Below are positions 1 to 7,926 of a stretch of DNA of 20,394 bases, piece after piece. This stretch comes from a virus. Location: the IMG/VR virus record IMGVR_UViG_3300031578_004030, positions 1-20,394 of that record. One strand, given 5' to 3'. The first letter of the stretch is position 1; every line of letters starts with the position of its first letter. The notes under the pieces are model-generated. The model had not been told where the DNA came from. It ran no database searches and was given only the letters and a program-made list of their open reading frames with translations. The position numbers and the translations under genes were made by a program.

Positions 1-324
1 GAGAATCTAGCGGTCGAGGTCGCCATAAAGCGTGCAATGGATGGTACGCTCTACACCTATGTGAAACGGAAGGGTCGCCGGAAGCTCCAGTGGACCTTCG
101 GGCTGTCGCGAAACAAGGGTCTGGAGTTGAGGGCGTTTATCCAGTCGTACTTTGCCTCCAAGATTCTGGTGACCGACCACAATGGACGGAAGTGGATTGG
201 CAACTTTATGAACAACCCTTTTGAGTTTGAAATCGATCGCCGGTCGGCCCCGGCGATCGCTCCGATGCCCCGTGGGGAACGACAACGGATCACTCTTGAA
301 TTTGAGGGGGAGGAGATCACATGA
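1..324 (+). CDS. Small tail-region protein, 3' part (5' end outside window)
   Basis: The reading frame is open from base 1, so the gene probably begins upstream; the first in-window ATG at 37 has no convincing ribosome-binding site. About 107 residues are visible. They are basic and aromatic-rich at first (YVKRKGRRKLQW) and end in short beta-prone segments (RITLEFEGEEIT). I do not recognise the family from sequence. The stop codon overlaps the ATG of the large tail protein (ATGA, 321-324), which indicates translational coupling. Position just before a tail hub gene suggests a small tail-tip, distal-tail or adaptor protein; this is inference from gene order. Confidence 0.7.
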   Translation, partial: ENLAVEVAIKRAMDGTLYTYVKRKGRRKLQWTFGLSRNKGLELRAFIQSYFASKILVTDHNGRKWIGNFMNNPFEFEIDRRSAPAIAPMPRGERQRITLEFEGEEIT

Positions 325-3131
325 GAACCCTGAATGTCGATGCTCTCAACAAGATCGCCACGAAGCTCGGCACCGAGCCAGTGACGATTGTTGAGATTGA
401 CTGGCTTGAAGACGGGGCGCCAGCACTCTACGCAGACCGGACGGTGGGATCAATCCCCGGCAAGATTCACGATTTGGGTGATCTTGACAATGTGATCAAT
501 GTTTCGGACAGCGATAGCTCTCAAGAACTCGACATAACCCTGGATGACACCGATGGAACAATCAAAGCAATCCTCGACGCCAACGACATTCACAAACGCA
601 GCATCCGTGTTTATCAGTGGTTTGAAGGGTTGGACCTTGATGACCGATTCATGCTCTTCGCCGGAAAAATCAGTTCCCCAATCACCTGGAATGAGCGAGA
701 CCGAAGCATCGGCTTCACGATCCTCTCGCAACTCGAAGACAAGGAAATAGGTTTCTCGGCCGAGGAAGGCGACTTTCGGTGGATTCCCAAAGACTTGATT
801 GGCAAAGCCTGGCCGATGATTTTCGGGACGGTCCAAGACGTGCCTGCCTTACAGTTCAACCAGGCTGTCTCTGGAACCACACTCTGTCCAATCGGCAGCG
901 TCATTGGTGAAGAGTACCATAATGCTGTCCCTCTTGGTGGGGCCGATCCCTCTTGGGGTCTAAACATGGGAATGCAAAGCATACAGAAGAGCATGTTGTG
1001 GTGCGCACTCGATGCGTTCCAGCGGGCGGCATTCAAGTGGCCATACAAGATGAATGAGTATACGGCTAAAGCCAATCAGTGTCTTGACCAGATCAATGTG
1101 ATCAATAGCCAGATCAGCCAATCACAGAGTCAGAAAGCAGCCCAAGAATCCTGTGCGACAGCCCAGCGCCAATTGACGATCGACAATGCCAAAGATGGTG
1201 GTTGTAATCCCGTCCGTATCCTCGGCGGCGAAGATTTCCCACAGAATAAAACCATCAGTGTGCAAATCAGTGGGTCGATTCTCATTGGGTACTTCTCGGG
1301 GGACAACTTCCACTACTCCAGTATCGTGAATGAAGACAAGGAAGCCAAAGCGGAGGAAAAGTACAATGCATCACTGGATCACCTTTGTGATGTCCCGGGC
1401 CAAGGCCAATCCTTTGACTTTTCGATGGATGTCCCCTGTGGCTTAGGGAATCAATTCCTCAGTGATAACTGCCGGTGTCGTTTCCATGGGTATCTCATAT
1501 CCACGATCTCACACCAGTCGCGACCCAACATCAATTCGGTCGCCGAACACTTGTGGATTGATTCCGGCAGCCGGGTTACCATTTACAGTGCCGAGAACAT
1601 CACCTATGTCGCATCTATCATTCCCGGGACGGTATTGGCTGTCAAAGCCTACAAGACGTTTGAGGGTGGCGAGCGGCGTCTGGTCAATGTTCCAAGCGAT
1701 CTCTGGTGGGCGGAGACGAAGGACTATGGCCCGATTACGGCAACTCAGATCGTAACGGTGAAGCCGCTGAGTTCCTACGAGGACCAGGGTTGGAGTGACG
1801 ACATCTACGTGACGTACCAGTCTGATGTTGGCCCCCACACTTGTGACATCCTTGAGTATCTCATCGACAACTACACGGACCTGGAATATGATACGACGAG
1901 CTTCACGGCTATTCGATCGAAGCTCGATCCGTTCCCGATGAATTTTCCAATCCTCGATCGGAAGAACACCCTGGAGGTGCTCCAGGAGATCGCCTTCCAG
2001 GCTCGGTGTGCCTTGTGGCTCTCGAACGGCAAGTTCTACATCAAGTACCTGCCAGAAGAGCCTACGAGCGATGAAACTATCACCGTGACTGACCTGGATG
2101 CTGAAGCGGGGGTCGCGCTCGAAATGACTTCCACGGAAGACCTGGTCACGAAGATGATTGTCGAGTGGCGCATCAGTTGGGCAGAGGATGATCCAAACAA
2201 GATCATTCTGCGGCACAACGTTGGTAAGTACGGCACCCAGCAGGAGATGTTCGACATCTACTGCTACAATCAGCCCGACATCGTTCTCAAGGTGGCCACG
2301 TTCTGGTTGATCCGCAAGAGTAACACCTGGAAGAAGGTCCGTTTCAAGACGTATCTTACGAAGCTCAACCTGGAGACGTTCGACACCGTAACGCTGGACT
2401 TTGGTAGCCAGGACTACGTGTCAACGGGCTCCGTGAAGGCGATCGTTGAAGAGGCTGTTTACAACTCGAATGATCGCACGATTGATTTTGTTTGCCTGAC
2501 GCCTGTCAGGTCGGGCGAGATGACGGAGTATCAATTCTTTTGGCCGGCGGCAATTAGCATTTCGGCAACATTTCCAACAGCCGCTGAACGGGAGGCTGGT
2601 TTCGCTGGCGGCGATGGAATCGGGGCGGGTGCCACCGGCGAACTGCCCGTTGGCTTCACGAATCTTGAGGACTGGGGTGATGGTGTAGTCTGGGTCGGAG
2701 GACCCAACGTGGTATTCAGCGGCCATGCGGACTATGGGGACAATACCCCGACTGATGTTGATTTTGAGGCTCAGCAAGTCATCCACCCTGAGACTTACGC
2801 CGAGTTGACAGTCGTGAAGAATCCTAATCCCGACTTGACGCTCAACTATGTGGACCCGATTGACCCGCCGCCCTTGATGGACTATGGCGGGGCCACTTTG
2901 GAGATCGACATCCGTAAGACGGCAATCGTCGACTCGGATAACGAAGGAGTGGTGTCCACCCTGGACACGATCTACAAGAAGATCAATGCGGATGGAAAAC
3001 TCGTTATTGATACCAAGAAGGCTAAGTACGGAGACGATGACCATCCGGAGGGTGAAGTCTTTGACTACCGCTTCGATGACGACGGTGGTGAATGGGGTGC
3101 CGGCACGGCGTTCTTGAAGGGCCCAAGCTAG
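321..3131 (+). CDS. Phage tail hub/tip structural protein (936 aa)
   Basis: Start chosen at ATG 321, preceded by a strong GGAGGAG about 5 nt upstream and overlapping the previous stop. The first ~190 residues (RVYQWFEG, then LFAGKISSPITWNERDRSIGF) resemble the N-terminal part of phage tail-tip proteins of the DUF2163/baseplate-hub type. Residues ~230-320 hold a Gln/Ser-rich probable helical segment (INSQISQSQSQ). Residues ~530-730 look like a hub domain (NTLEVLQEIAFQARCALWLSNGKFYIKYLP). The last ~200 residues are acidic, Gly/Pro-rich and beta-prone, as in host-facing tail-tip domains. Expected role: baseplate or tail-tip assembly, possibly host contact. The phage-structural call is firm; the exact family is not. 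Confidence 0.75.
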   Translation: MRTLNVDALNKIATKLGTEPVTIVEIDWLEDGAPALYADRTVGSIPGKIHDLGDLDNVINVSDSDSSQELDITLDDTDGTIKAILDANDIHKRSIRVYQWFEGLDLDDRFMLFAGKISSPITWNERDRSIGFTILSQLEDKEIGFSAEEGDFRWIPKDLIGKAWPMIFGTVQDVPALQFNQAVSGTTLCPIGSVIGEEYHNAVPLGGADPSWGLNMGMQSIQKSMLWCALDAFQRAAFKWPYKMNEYTAKANQCLDQINVINSQISQSQSQKAAQESCATAQRQLTIDNAKDGGCNPVRILGGEDFPQNKTISVQISGSILIGYFSGDNFHYSSIVNEDKEAKAEEKYNASLDHLCDVPGQGQSFDFSMDVPCGLGNQFLSDNCRCRFHGYLISTISHQSRPNINSVAEHLWIDSGSRVTIYSAENITYVASIIPGTVLAVKAYKTFEGGERRLVNVPSDLWWAETKDYGPITATQIVTVKPLSSYEDQGWSDDIYVTYQSDVGPHTCDILEYLIDNYTDLEYDTTSFTAIRSKLDPFPMNFPILDRKNTLEVLQEIAFQARCALWLSNGKFYIKYLPEEPTSDETITVTDLDAEAGVALEMTSTEDLVTKMIVEWRISWAEDDPNKIILRHNVGKYGTQQEMFDIYCYNQPDIVLKVATFWLIRKSNTWKKVRFKTYLTKLNLETFDTVTLDFGSQDYVSTGSVKAIVEEAVYNSNDRTIDFVCLTPVRSGEMTEYQFFWPAAISISATFPTAAEREAGFAGGDGIGAGATGELPVGFTNLEDWGDGVVWVGGPNVVFSGHADYGDNTPTDVDFEAQQVIHPETYAELTVVKNPNPDLTLNYVDPIDPPPLMDYGGATLEIDIRKTAIVDSDNEGVVSTLDTIYKKINADGKLVIDTKKAKYGDDDHPEGEVFDYRFDDDGGEWGAGTAFLKGPS

Positions 3132-3155
3132 GCACATTTCTGAGGGTGTGAATGA

Positions 3156-3191
3156 AAACACCCCACCCGGCATCTGCCAGGTGGGGTGTTT
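3156..3191. terminator. Strong bidirectional intrinsic terminator
   Basis: A perfect 12-bp stem pairs 3156-3167 with 3180-3191. Part of the 12-nt loop can pair further (GGC 3169-3171 with GCC 3176-3178, loop ATCT). Read rightward the stem ends in TTT and continues CGTTTC; read leftward it ends in TTTT then CATTC, so it can stop transcription both ways. It lies 24 nt after the tail-gene stop and ends 9 nt before the ribosome-binding site of the next gene. Confidence 0.88.
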
Positions 3192-3210
3192 CGTTTCTTG
3201 GGAGACATCT

Positions 3211-3591
3211 ATGAGGCTGAGCAAACGCCAGAAACGGTTTTGGCAATACATGATTCACCAGTTGAAGAAGAATTTTTCACCAGGTGTCCCAGTCGAAGTC
3301 CGAACAAGACCCATAAAGGGTGTCTATGCCGACTGCCTCGGCGTGATGAAATTGGGGCGGATGGTGAAGATCATCATCACCATTGGCAGCACGAATGTAT
3401 GGAAGGTCAAGCAAGACTGTCTCATACATGAGTGGGCTCACGCAATGGAGTGGGAAGCCAATTGGACGGACGATAGTCCGAAGCGGGAGCATGGAGCAAC
3501 ATGGGGCGTCTGGTACGCCCAAATCTACGAGCATCTGATGGACAAGTGCTGGCCCGATATGAAGGAGCGTGGTCTTCTTCGCCAGGATTAA
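3211..3591 (+). CDS. Small HExxH zinc metallopeptidase-like protein (126 aa)
   Basis: Start chosen at ATG 3211, with GGAG at 3201-3204. An upstream in-frame GTG at 3148 is rejected because the added codons run through a terminator hairpin. Residues 73-77 read HEWAH, a zinc-binding HExxH motif with Glu74 as the expected catalytic base. A likely third ligand is His94 in EHGATWG, the spacing and context seen in SprT-like and related small phage metallopeptidases. The first 20 residues are strongly basic. No signal peptide or membrane segment is visible, so it should be cytoplasmic. Family knowledge supports a metal-dependent peptidase fold; the substrate is unknown. It follows the tail genes but sits beyond a terminator, so it may rely on read-through. 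Confidence 0.8.
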   Translation: MRLSKRQKRFWQYMIHQLKKNFSPGVPVEVRTRPIKGVYADCLGVMKLGRMVKIIITIGSTNVWKVKQDCLIHEWAHAMEWEANWTDDSPKREHGATWGVWYAQIYEHLMDKCWPDMKERGLLRQD

Positions 3592-3651
3592 CAGAACGTC
3601 GAATAATGGTGGACAACCCCACATCCGCCATCGCGGCGACGATTTCCTCGA

Positions 3652-4185
3652 TTACGATTGAGGCGGTTGAGCCGCTCCGGATGGAACAGATTCCGGTGAT
3701 CTAAACGGCTCCGGTAACGGCGTTCGTTTTGGGGTAATGCGTACCGGGATCGGTTCCCGCCTCGGGCAGTCTTCGCACACCTCGAATGGGATTTTTCCAT
3801 GCTCGTCGAGTTCGGATTCGGGGTCGCTACATATCGCAACCACCTGGATGCACTCACAAGCCTCCTTGACTACCGTGCTGTACAGTCGCATTCGGCACGA
3901 TTTCCATAGCGGTCGGAAGAGCCATGCATCTTCTGTATCGCGTTCGTACCCCTCAATAGGGCCCGGCGGCTCCCAGTCGTCGGGCCTTTTTTCGTATTGA
4001 ATGGACCCATCCGGTAGGAATTGCCCCTTCTGATAATCAGCCGGCAGGGTGTGTTGCATCATCGCGAGATGCAGTTCAGGCGGGCCCCCGGTGTACACGA
4101 CCCATCCGATTGATGCCAGCCCCTCGGGAGCGATAACATCAGGGATGCCACTTGGTGTCTGTTCTGGGCAGTCTTTACAAGCCAT
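3652..4185 (-). CDS. Cys-rich tandem paralogue A (177 aa, unknown function)
   Basis: Start chosen at ATG 4185: it shares a base with the upstream stop (TGATG) and has GGAGA about 8 nt upstream; an in-frame alternative at 4212 lacks this support. The protein begins MACKDCPEQ. It contains the motif shared with the next two genes (DG-I-Y-K, then WEPP, a GY-R turn, then DAW) and a Cys set C..CEC...C followed by C-x2-CP. The paired cysteines suggest metal binding; no family is recognised. The C-terminal ~35 residues are Pro-rich and probably flexible. It is the last gene of the leftward operon. A rightward terminator-like hairpin lies within its coding sequence. Confidence 0.7.
   Translation of the reverse strand: MACKDCPEQTPSGIPDVIAPEGLASIGWVVYTGGPPELHLAMMQHTLPADYQKGQFLPDGSIQYEKRPDDWEPPGPIEGYERDTEDAWLFRPLWKSCRMRLYSTVVKEACECIQVVAICSDPESELDEHGKIPFEVCEDCPRREPIPVRITPKRTPLPEPFRSPESVPSGAAQPPQS
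3960..3992 (+). terminator. Rightward terminator-like hairpin inside antisense gene
   Basis: On the plus strand 3960-3970 pairs with 3976-3986 (11 bp including two G-U pairs) around the 5-nt loop TCCCA, followed by six T residues at 3987-3992. It would end rightward transcripts that pass the metallopeptidase gene, about 370 nt beyond its stop. It also encodes the KRPDDWEPP segment of the leftward gene, so the structure may be a by-product of coding. Confidence 0.5.
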
Positions 4186-4475
4186 CAAGTCTTCTCCGGG
4201 CAACTCTGACACTGAGGTGGTTGAACTGTGCCGTGCAGGTCACAGTGATACGTGATTTTGGCAGCCCCGCATGCTGAATAGGTGATACTCTGTGTCCGGT
4301 GCCCACAGGCATCCAGGATTGGGAGGAACACCCATGCATCCGGTGACTTTAGGTTGTCGCTCTTCCGCTTGTAGCCAGCGGGCGCCAGGGGAGGTTCCCA
4401 TCCCCGCTTTGGGTAGGCAATCACGCCGTCTTTGAAGATTCGTGGGCGGGCGTGTGTCAGCGGTTGTTCTGGCAT
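4185..4475 (-). CDS. Cys-rich tandem paralogue B (96 aa, unknown function)
   Basis: Start chosen at ATG 4475, giving a 19-nt overlap with the upstream gene; a TTG at 4547 in the same frame would add 24 residues lying wholly inside that gene and is less likely. There is no strong Shine-Dalgarno, so translation is probably coupled. The protein is almost entirely the shared module: DGVIAYPKRGWEPP, GYKRKSDNLKSPDAW, then C-GHR, C, C-DLHG and C-x2-CPE. The C-x2-H-R / C / C-x2-HG / C-x2-C order resembles small zinc-ribbon-like proteins that I associate with Planctomycetota (inference). Metal binding is likely; role unknown. Compared with copies A and C it lacks extra terminal domains and may be the minimal unit. 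Confidence 0.68.
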   Translation of the reverse strand: MPEQPLTHARPRIFKDGVIAYPKRGWEPPLAPAGYKRKSDNLKSPDAWVFLPILDACGHRTQSITYSACGAAKITYHCDLHGTVQPPQCQSCPEKT

Positions 4476-5035
4476 GTGACACACTGGTCCAGTTCGATGT
4501 TCTTCGACTTGCCATTGAACGTGCAGGTCGGGATGACCCGCATGCAATCACAGCTTGGCCGTTTGATCCGCTTGAGTTCACAGTGTTTACACAGGGGTTC
4601 TTTTCGGACCAGAGTCCAAGCGTCCGGACTCTTCAAGTCATCCGATAGCCTGCGATAGCCCACGGGGACCGGCGGCGGCTCCCAGTCGACTTTCTGGTAG
4701 ATGATTGTGCCATCACCCAGAATCTTGGGATGCCCTGGAGAGGGCCTTGTGGGCTCAGGAAGGGGCATCCGGTCACCAACTGGATGGCCCACCGTGTTGA
4801 CTTGAAAGCTCGGTTGAGGGGCCTTCACTGGTTCTTGCTCCGTGCAGCCCTGGCAAGTCTTGCATGTGACCTGCCGTTTGCCGAACCACTTCGCGGGTTC
4901 TTTGATGGCTTGGGCATCTGTGACCGTTCGTGGCCTCGTGGGCGCCCGGCACCAGATTTGGACGCCATCCAGACTCTGCATGGGCCACCGACGCCCACAT
5001 GGTGGCAGATCAGCAATATGCTTCATGTCGGTCAT
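4457..5035 (-). CDS. Cys-rich tandem paralogue C (192 aa, unknown function)
   Basis: Start chosen at ATG 5035, with GGGG six bases upstream; it overlaps the upstream gene by 26 nt. An N-terminal third holds its own cysteine cluster (CKTCQGC). A Pro-rich linker follows (EPTRPSPGHP), then the shared module (DGTIIYQKVDWEPP, GYRRLSDDLKSPDAW) and the C-terminal set C-x2-C, CDC, C and C-x2-C. It resembles paralogue B most closely, sharing the stretch LKSPDAW exactly. Likely a metal-binding soluble protein; function not recognised. The gene is embedded in an overlapping leftward string with copies A and B. Confidence 0.7.
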   Translation of the reverse strand: MTDMKHIADLPPCGRRWPMQSLDGVQIWCRAPTRPRTVTDAQAIKEPAKWFGKRQVTCKTCQGCTEQEPVKAPQPSFQVNTVGHPVGDRMPLPEPTRPSPGHPKILGDGTIIYQKVDWEPPPVPVGYRRLSDDLKSPDAWTLVRKEPLCKHCELKRIKRPSCDCMRVIPTCTFNGKSKNIELDQCVTCQNNR

Positions 5036-6530
5036 TATACACCCCGTGGTAATCAAGCCATTTACTGTGTTCGTCGAGCCACTTGTCTCGCTTCTCTGAG
5101 TTGTCTCTCATTCCACCCTTCTTCTTTGTGTGAAGGTGGAATTCGTCCGATCCAAGTGCGACCCAGTCGGGCTCCGGGAGCGGCGACCAAATCCAACAGC
5201 CAAAACCGGTGCAGCTACCGACGCAACTTCCTTCGCTCGGCCAGCCTTGGCTCCACCAGATGACGGAGAAGTCAGGCCACTCGTCGTATTTACAATTACC
5301 TGGGATTGGCTCGCAGGCACCACCGATGAGGGACTCACAACGCCAACGGTTTCGCCGCTCGGAATAGGTCTGGCTGTAGCTCCTGTTGTTGACTTTGGCT
5401 GTCATTCCTCCAACGTACCAAGTACCATCGGGAGCGATGCGGACTCCTTTCCTATCAGATATGCTGCCATACCTGGAATTGATCCGGTACACATCAGCCG
5501 CCGGCAACACACCATCCGAAGTATCACTGCACTGGTTCAAAGTCCAGTCCCACTTATCGCCGAGCTTGTCCATCGTGGAAGGGTCCCACCAGTCATACCA
5601 TGGCCATTCAGGTAGGGCTTCGCTGTAGCACTCGGCGAAGATGTTGTGATCAGCGGGGTAGCGACCATACAAGCCCAACACTGCTGCACTGTTCTGTGCG
5701 GCGGCAGCGTTCGCACTTGCGATCAGGGGGAGGCCTTGGTTATACCAGAGGTTGAATGTCTCGACCCGCTCTTCTACCTTGTCCTGGTACTCTCTTGCTC
5801 TCTGCCCGTGTGTGCAGATTTGGAACTTGATGGACTGGCACTCAAGCGGCTCGGGGGTTACACCCTGGCATTGTGATTTCCATTGAGCAATGAGGGTGTC
5901 GACCTGTGCTACTTCGCTGTCAACAATGGCTTGGTAGTTTTCCATGCCTTTGCCGATGGCCGGCAACTTGTTGAAGAAGGTGAGGAGGTTGCCGATGTCC
6001 GCATGCGCCGAATCCCAAGTGTCACAGATGAGGTTGTACTTCGGATCGTTGTTGCCGCTCGGCGTGGGGTAGTAGGCTCCACGGTATTCTACCTCGTGGC
6101 AATCCATACCAATACAGATGGCACATGGGTCCTTCGAGTAGACCCCGGTGGATTTGCCCTCGGATTCCGCAGCGTTGACTGCTGTGTGACTGAAGATGCA
6201 GACCATCTGATCCTCCTCGTCCGGCTCCGTTTCGCAATCACACCAGGCATCATCCATCTGGTCATTGATCTCATCAATGATCGCTTGCTTCCAGAGCACG
6301 AGTTCCTCCAAGAAACTGATGTCCGGGCAAGTCTCTTTGAGCTTGTCCCGCATCTCCGTGACATCATTGACGGACCATAGGTGTGGGTCCGTAACTTCGT
6401 CGATCGGATCAATCGGCGGACAATTGCTGGCTCCCACAGGGGGACCCTGGAGAATCTCATTCACGTCCTGAATGAGCGAGTTCCAATCCTCGATAGAGAA
6501 CGGTTTGTCTGGGTCGTAGTATTCGGACAA
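5010..6530 (-). CDS. Large Cys/Trp-rich protein, possibly virion-associated (506 aa)
   Basis: The only start that fits is TTG 6530, preceded by GAGGAG at optimal spacing immediately after the exonuclease stop; the next ATG would remove the conserved-looking N terminus (FSIEDWNSLIQDVNEIL). The protein has about 21 cysteines, many tryptophans in the second half (WPWYDWWDPS; VIWWSQGW), a Cys/Gly cluster SCVGSCTGFGCW near residue 450, and a charged C-terminal tail. Residues ~185-225 look helical. No signal peptide or membrane segment is seen, and I recognise no family. The layout of a helical N terminus followed by Gly/Trp-rich repeats resembles tail-fibre or other structural proteins, but it lies in the replication operon, so that role is a guess. 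Cysteines may bind metal or form disulfides. Confidence 0.72.
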   Translation of the reverse strand: MSEYYDPDKPFSIEDWNSLIQDVNEILQGPPVGASNCPPIDPIDEVTDPHLWSVNDVTEMRDKLKETCPDISFLEELVLWKQAIIDEINDQMDDAWCDCETEPDEEDQMVCIFSHTAVNAAESEGKSTGVYSKDPCAICIGMDCHEVEYRGAYYPTPSGNNDPKYNLICDTWDSAHADIGNLLTFFNKLPAIGKGMENYQAIVDSEVAQVDTLIAQWKSQCQGVTPEPLECQSIKFQICTHGQRAREYQDKVEERVETFNLWYNQGLPLIASANAAAAQNSAAVLGLYGRYPADHNIFAECYSEALPEWPWYDWWDPSTMDKLGDKWDWTLNQCSDTSDGVLPAADVYRINSRYGSISDRKGVRIAPDGTWYVGGMTAKVNNRSYSQTYSERRNRWRCESLIGGACEPIPGNCKYDEWPDFSVIWWSQGWPSEGSCVGSCTGFGCWIWSPLPEPDWVALGSDEFHLHTKKKGGMRDNSEKRDKWLDEHSKWLDYHGVYNDRHEAYC

Positions 6531-6542
6531 AGTGTTCTCCTC
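6531..6542 (-). promoter_or_regulatory. Ribosome-binding site deciding a TTG start
   Basis: Leftward, the sequence reads GAGGAGAACACT directly before TTG at 6530. The strong Shine-Dalgarno and spacing support the rare start codon. Confidence 0.7.
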
Positions 6543-7160
6543 TTAGAACAAGTCGACATGGACTAATGCACGATACACTTCTGCCTCTGCCAAGGCGTCA
6601 GACAGGGCATCGTGTGGAGTCTCGTTGACGATCCCGAAATGTTTACAGAGATACTTGAGACCCACATAGTTGAACGGGGCGGGTTCGCCCGCGAAGGCTG
6701 CTTTATCCTTGAGACTCAAAGCGAAGGTCATACTGTCTCGTGGATGGAAGTGGAAGATGTGGTCGAACAACTTGGTGCCCAACCAGGCTTTGCCAAAGGA
6801 AGACTCGAAAGCCCAGTTGTGGGCCATTGGTGTGAGCTTCTTACCAACCGGTAGGTCGAGTGCCTCGAACCATTCCACCAGAAGATCGGCGACCTTCTCG
6901 TTGGAAGGTGCGTTGAGCATCAAGTCAGCCAGGTTGAGCCCGTGGATAACCAAGGCTTCCCTGTTGGCCCGCTCCGGATACTTCGGCGCGATGTTGTGAT
7001 AGAATGGCCGAAGCTCCTTGTTTGGGTGGAGATCAGCATCCAGAGGCACAACGCCAATCTGGATGATTTCGTGATAACCCGCCGTGTCGCCGGTTGTCTC
7101 AAAGTCGATGGCAACCATCAGATTACCATTGAGGTGGACCAGCCCATTGTATGTGCGCAC
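6543..7160 (-). CDS. DEDDh-family 3'-5' exonuclease (205 aa)
   Basis: Start chosen at GTG 7160: GAGGAG lies 7 nt upstream and overlaps the end of the kinase gene; the longer frame upstream is inside that gene. Motif ExoI is clear (VAIDFETTG; Asp19, Glu21). ExoII reads AHNWAFESSF, with Glu119 where the family usually has Asp. ExoIII is HDALSDA (His183, Asp188). This is the DnaQ-like fold of DNA polymerase epsilon subunits, RNase T and phage exonucleases, which remove 3'-terminal nucleotides using two metal ions. Length fits a single-domain enzyme. In an operon with primase-helicase and dNMP kinase it probably serves phage DNA replication or processing. No polymerase is in the window. Confidence 0.88.
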   Translation of the reverse strand: MRTYNGLVHLNGNLMVAIDFETTGDTAGYHEIIQIGVVPLDADLHPNKELRPFYHNIAPKYPERANREALVIHGLNLADLMLNAPSNEKVADLLVEWFEALDLPVGKKLTPMAHNWAFESSFGKAWLGTKLFDHIFHFHPRDSMTFALSLKDKAAFAGEPAPFNYVGLKYLCKHFGIVNETPHDALSDALAEAEVYRALVHVDLF

Positions 7161-7174
7161 AGTGTTACTCCTCG
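7161..7174 (-). promoter_or_regulatory. Ribosome-binding site deciding a GTG start
   Basis: Leftward sequence CGAGGAGTAACACT precedes GTG 7160 and contains the kinase stop codon TAA. The same ten bases, GGAGTAACAC, occur before the kinase ATG (7927-7936). Confidence 0.72.
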
Positions 7175-7926
7175 AACTTGAGACCGGCGGCTTTGTAGAC
7201 GGCCAGGACTTCCTTGTGACTTGGCATCCGTTGGACTGCCAGGGCTTCATTGATTTCTTGCTGGGACCGTTTGAGGGCATCCAAGCTGCCTGGCGCCCGG
7301 TAGATATTCAGTCCGGTAACTCGCGGTGGGGATGTCTTTATGATGTGCGCCGCATACCTGGCAGCCCATTGGCGAAGATTCTCGATGCCGCTACAAGTCA
7401 CAGGGGTCGGAAGATCACCAATCACGTTGTCCCAGTCGGTGTGGTAGATCAACGCCAAGTCGGCAACGGTCATCTTCGGGCCATACCCGTCACGGACGAT
7501 CTTGATCAAGTGGCCGCCGGTATCCTGGATGGCCTTTATCTCGTTCGGGAAGCGGACATCCGAGATCACGATCACGTCCAACCCGTGGTCTGTCTTCAAC
7601 AGGTAATCGACCCAAGTGAGATCATAGACCTGCTCGCGGACAGCGGGCGTCCCGAATTGAACCCAGACCTCTATAGGTGTCATATCGAGGGCGGGCAGCT
7701 TCACATCACGTTCATGCTCGTTGGCGGGGACGTTGTAGTAGGCTTCGTCTTGGACACCAGCCCAACCATAGAGATCGTGGGTGATCTCCTTCAGCTTTGA
7801 GGCGAAGCCCTTACGGCCCACCCTGAGCTTCGGTGCCATCTCCTGAAGGGTGTCGATGAGGGCGTTGGCGAAAGTGTCTTTTCCGGTACGGCTATAGTGG
7901 CCAAGACCAATGATGAGAGGATGCAT
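7165..7926 (-). CDS. Phage deoxynucleoside monophosphate kinase-like protein (253 aa)
   Basis: Start ATG 7926 has GGAG six bases upstream. The N terminus carries a P-loop of the phage dNMP kinase type (GHYSRTGKDTFA, with Asp after Lys). Further family signatures are VWVQFGTPAVREQ and DVRFPNE around residues 86-128. Family enzymes, typified by T4 gene 1, phosphorylate dNMPs to dNDPs with ATP to feed phage DNA synthesis. The C-terminal ~60 residues are helical and less recognisable. It is a soluble protein. Placement between the primase-helicase and the exonuclease supports a nucleotide-supply role. Related nucleoside or adenylate-type kinases are the alternative. Confidence 0.83.
   Translation of the reverse strand: MHPLIIGLGHYSRTGKDTFANALIDTLQEMAPKLRVGRKGFASKLKEITHDLYGWAGVQDEAYYNVPANEHERDVKLPALDMTPIEVWVQFGTPAVREQVYDLTWVDYLLKTDHGLDVIVISDVRFPNEIKAIQDTGGHLIKIVRDGYGPKMTVADLALIYHTDWDNVIGDLPTPVTCSGIENLRQWAARYAAHIIKTSPPRVTGLNIYRAPGSLDALKRSQQEINEALAVQRMPSHKEVLAVYKAAGLKFEE

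Noticed and set aside
3606-3704. 32-codon rightward frame starting MVDNPTSAIAATISS
   Set aside because: No ribosome-binding site, and it overlaps the 3' end of convergent gene A.
5130-6380. Several 60-165-codon plus-strand frames opposite the Cys/Trp-rich gene
   Set aside because: None has a ribosome-binding site or known motif; the leftward 506-residue frame has a strong start context and continuous operon spacing.
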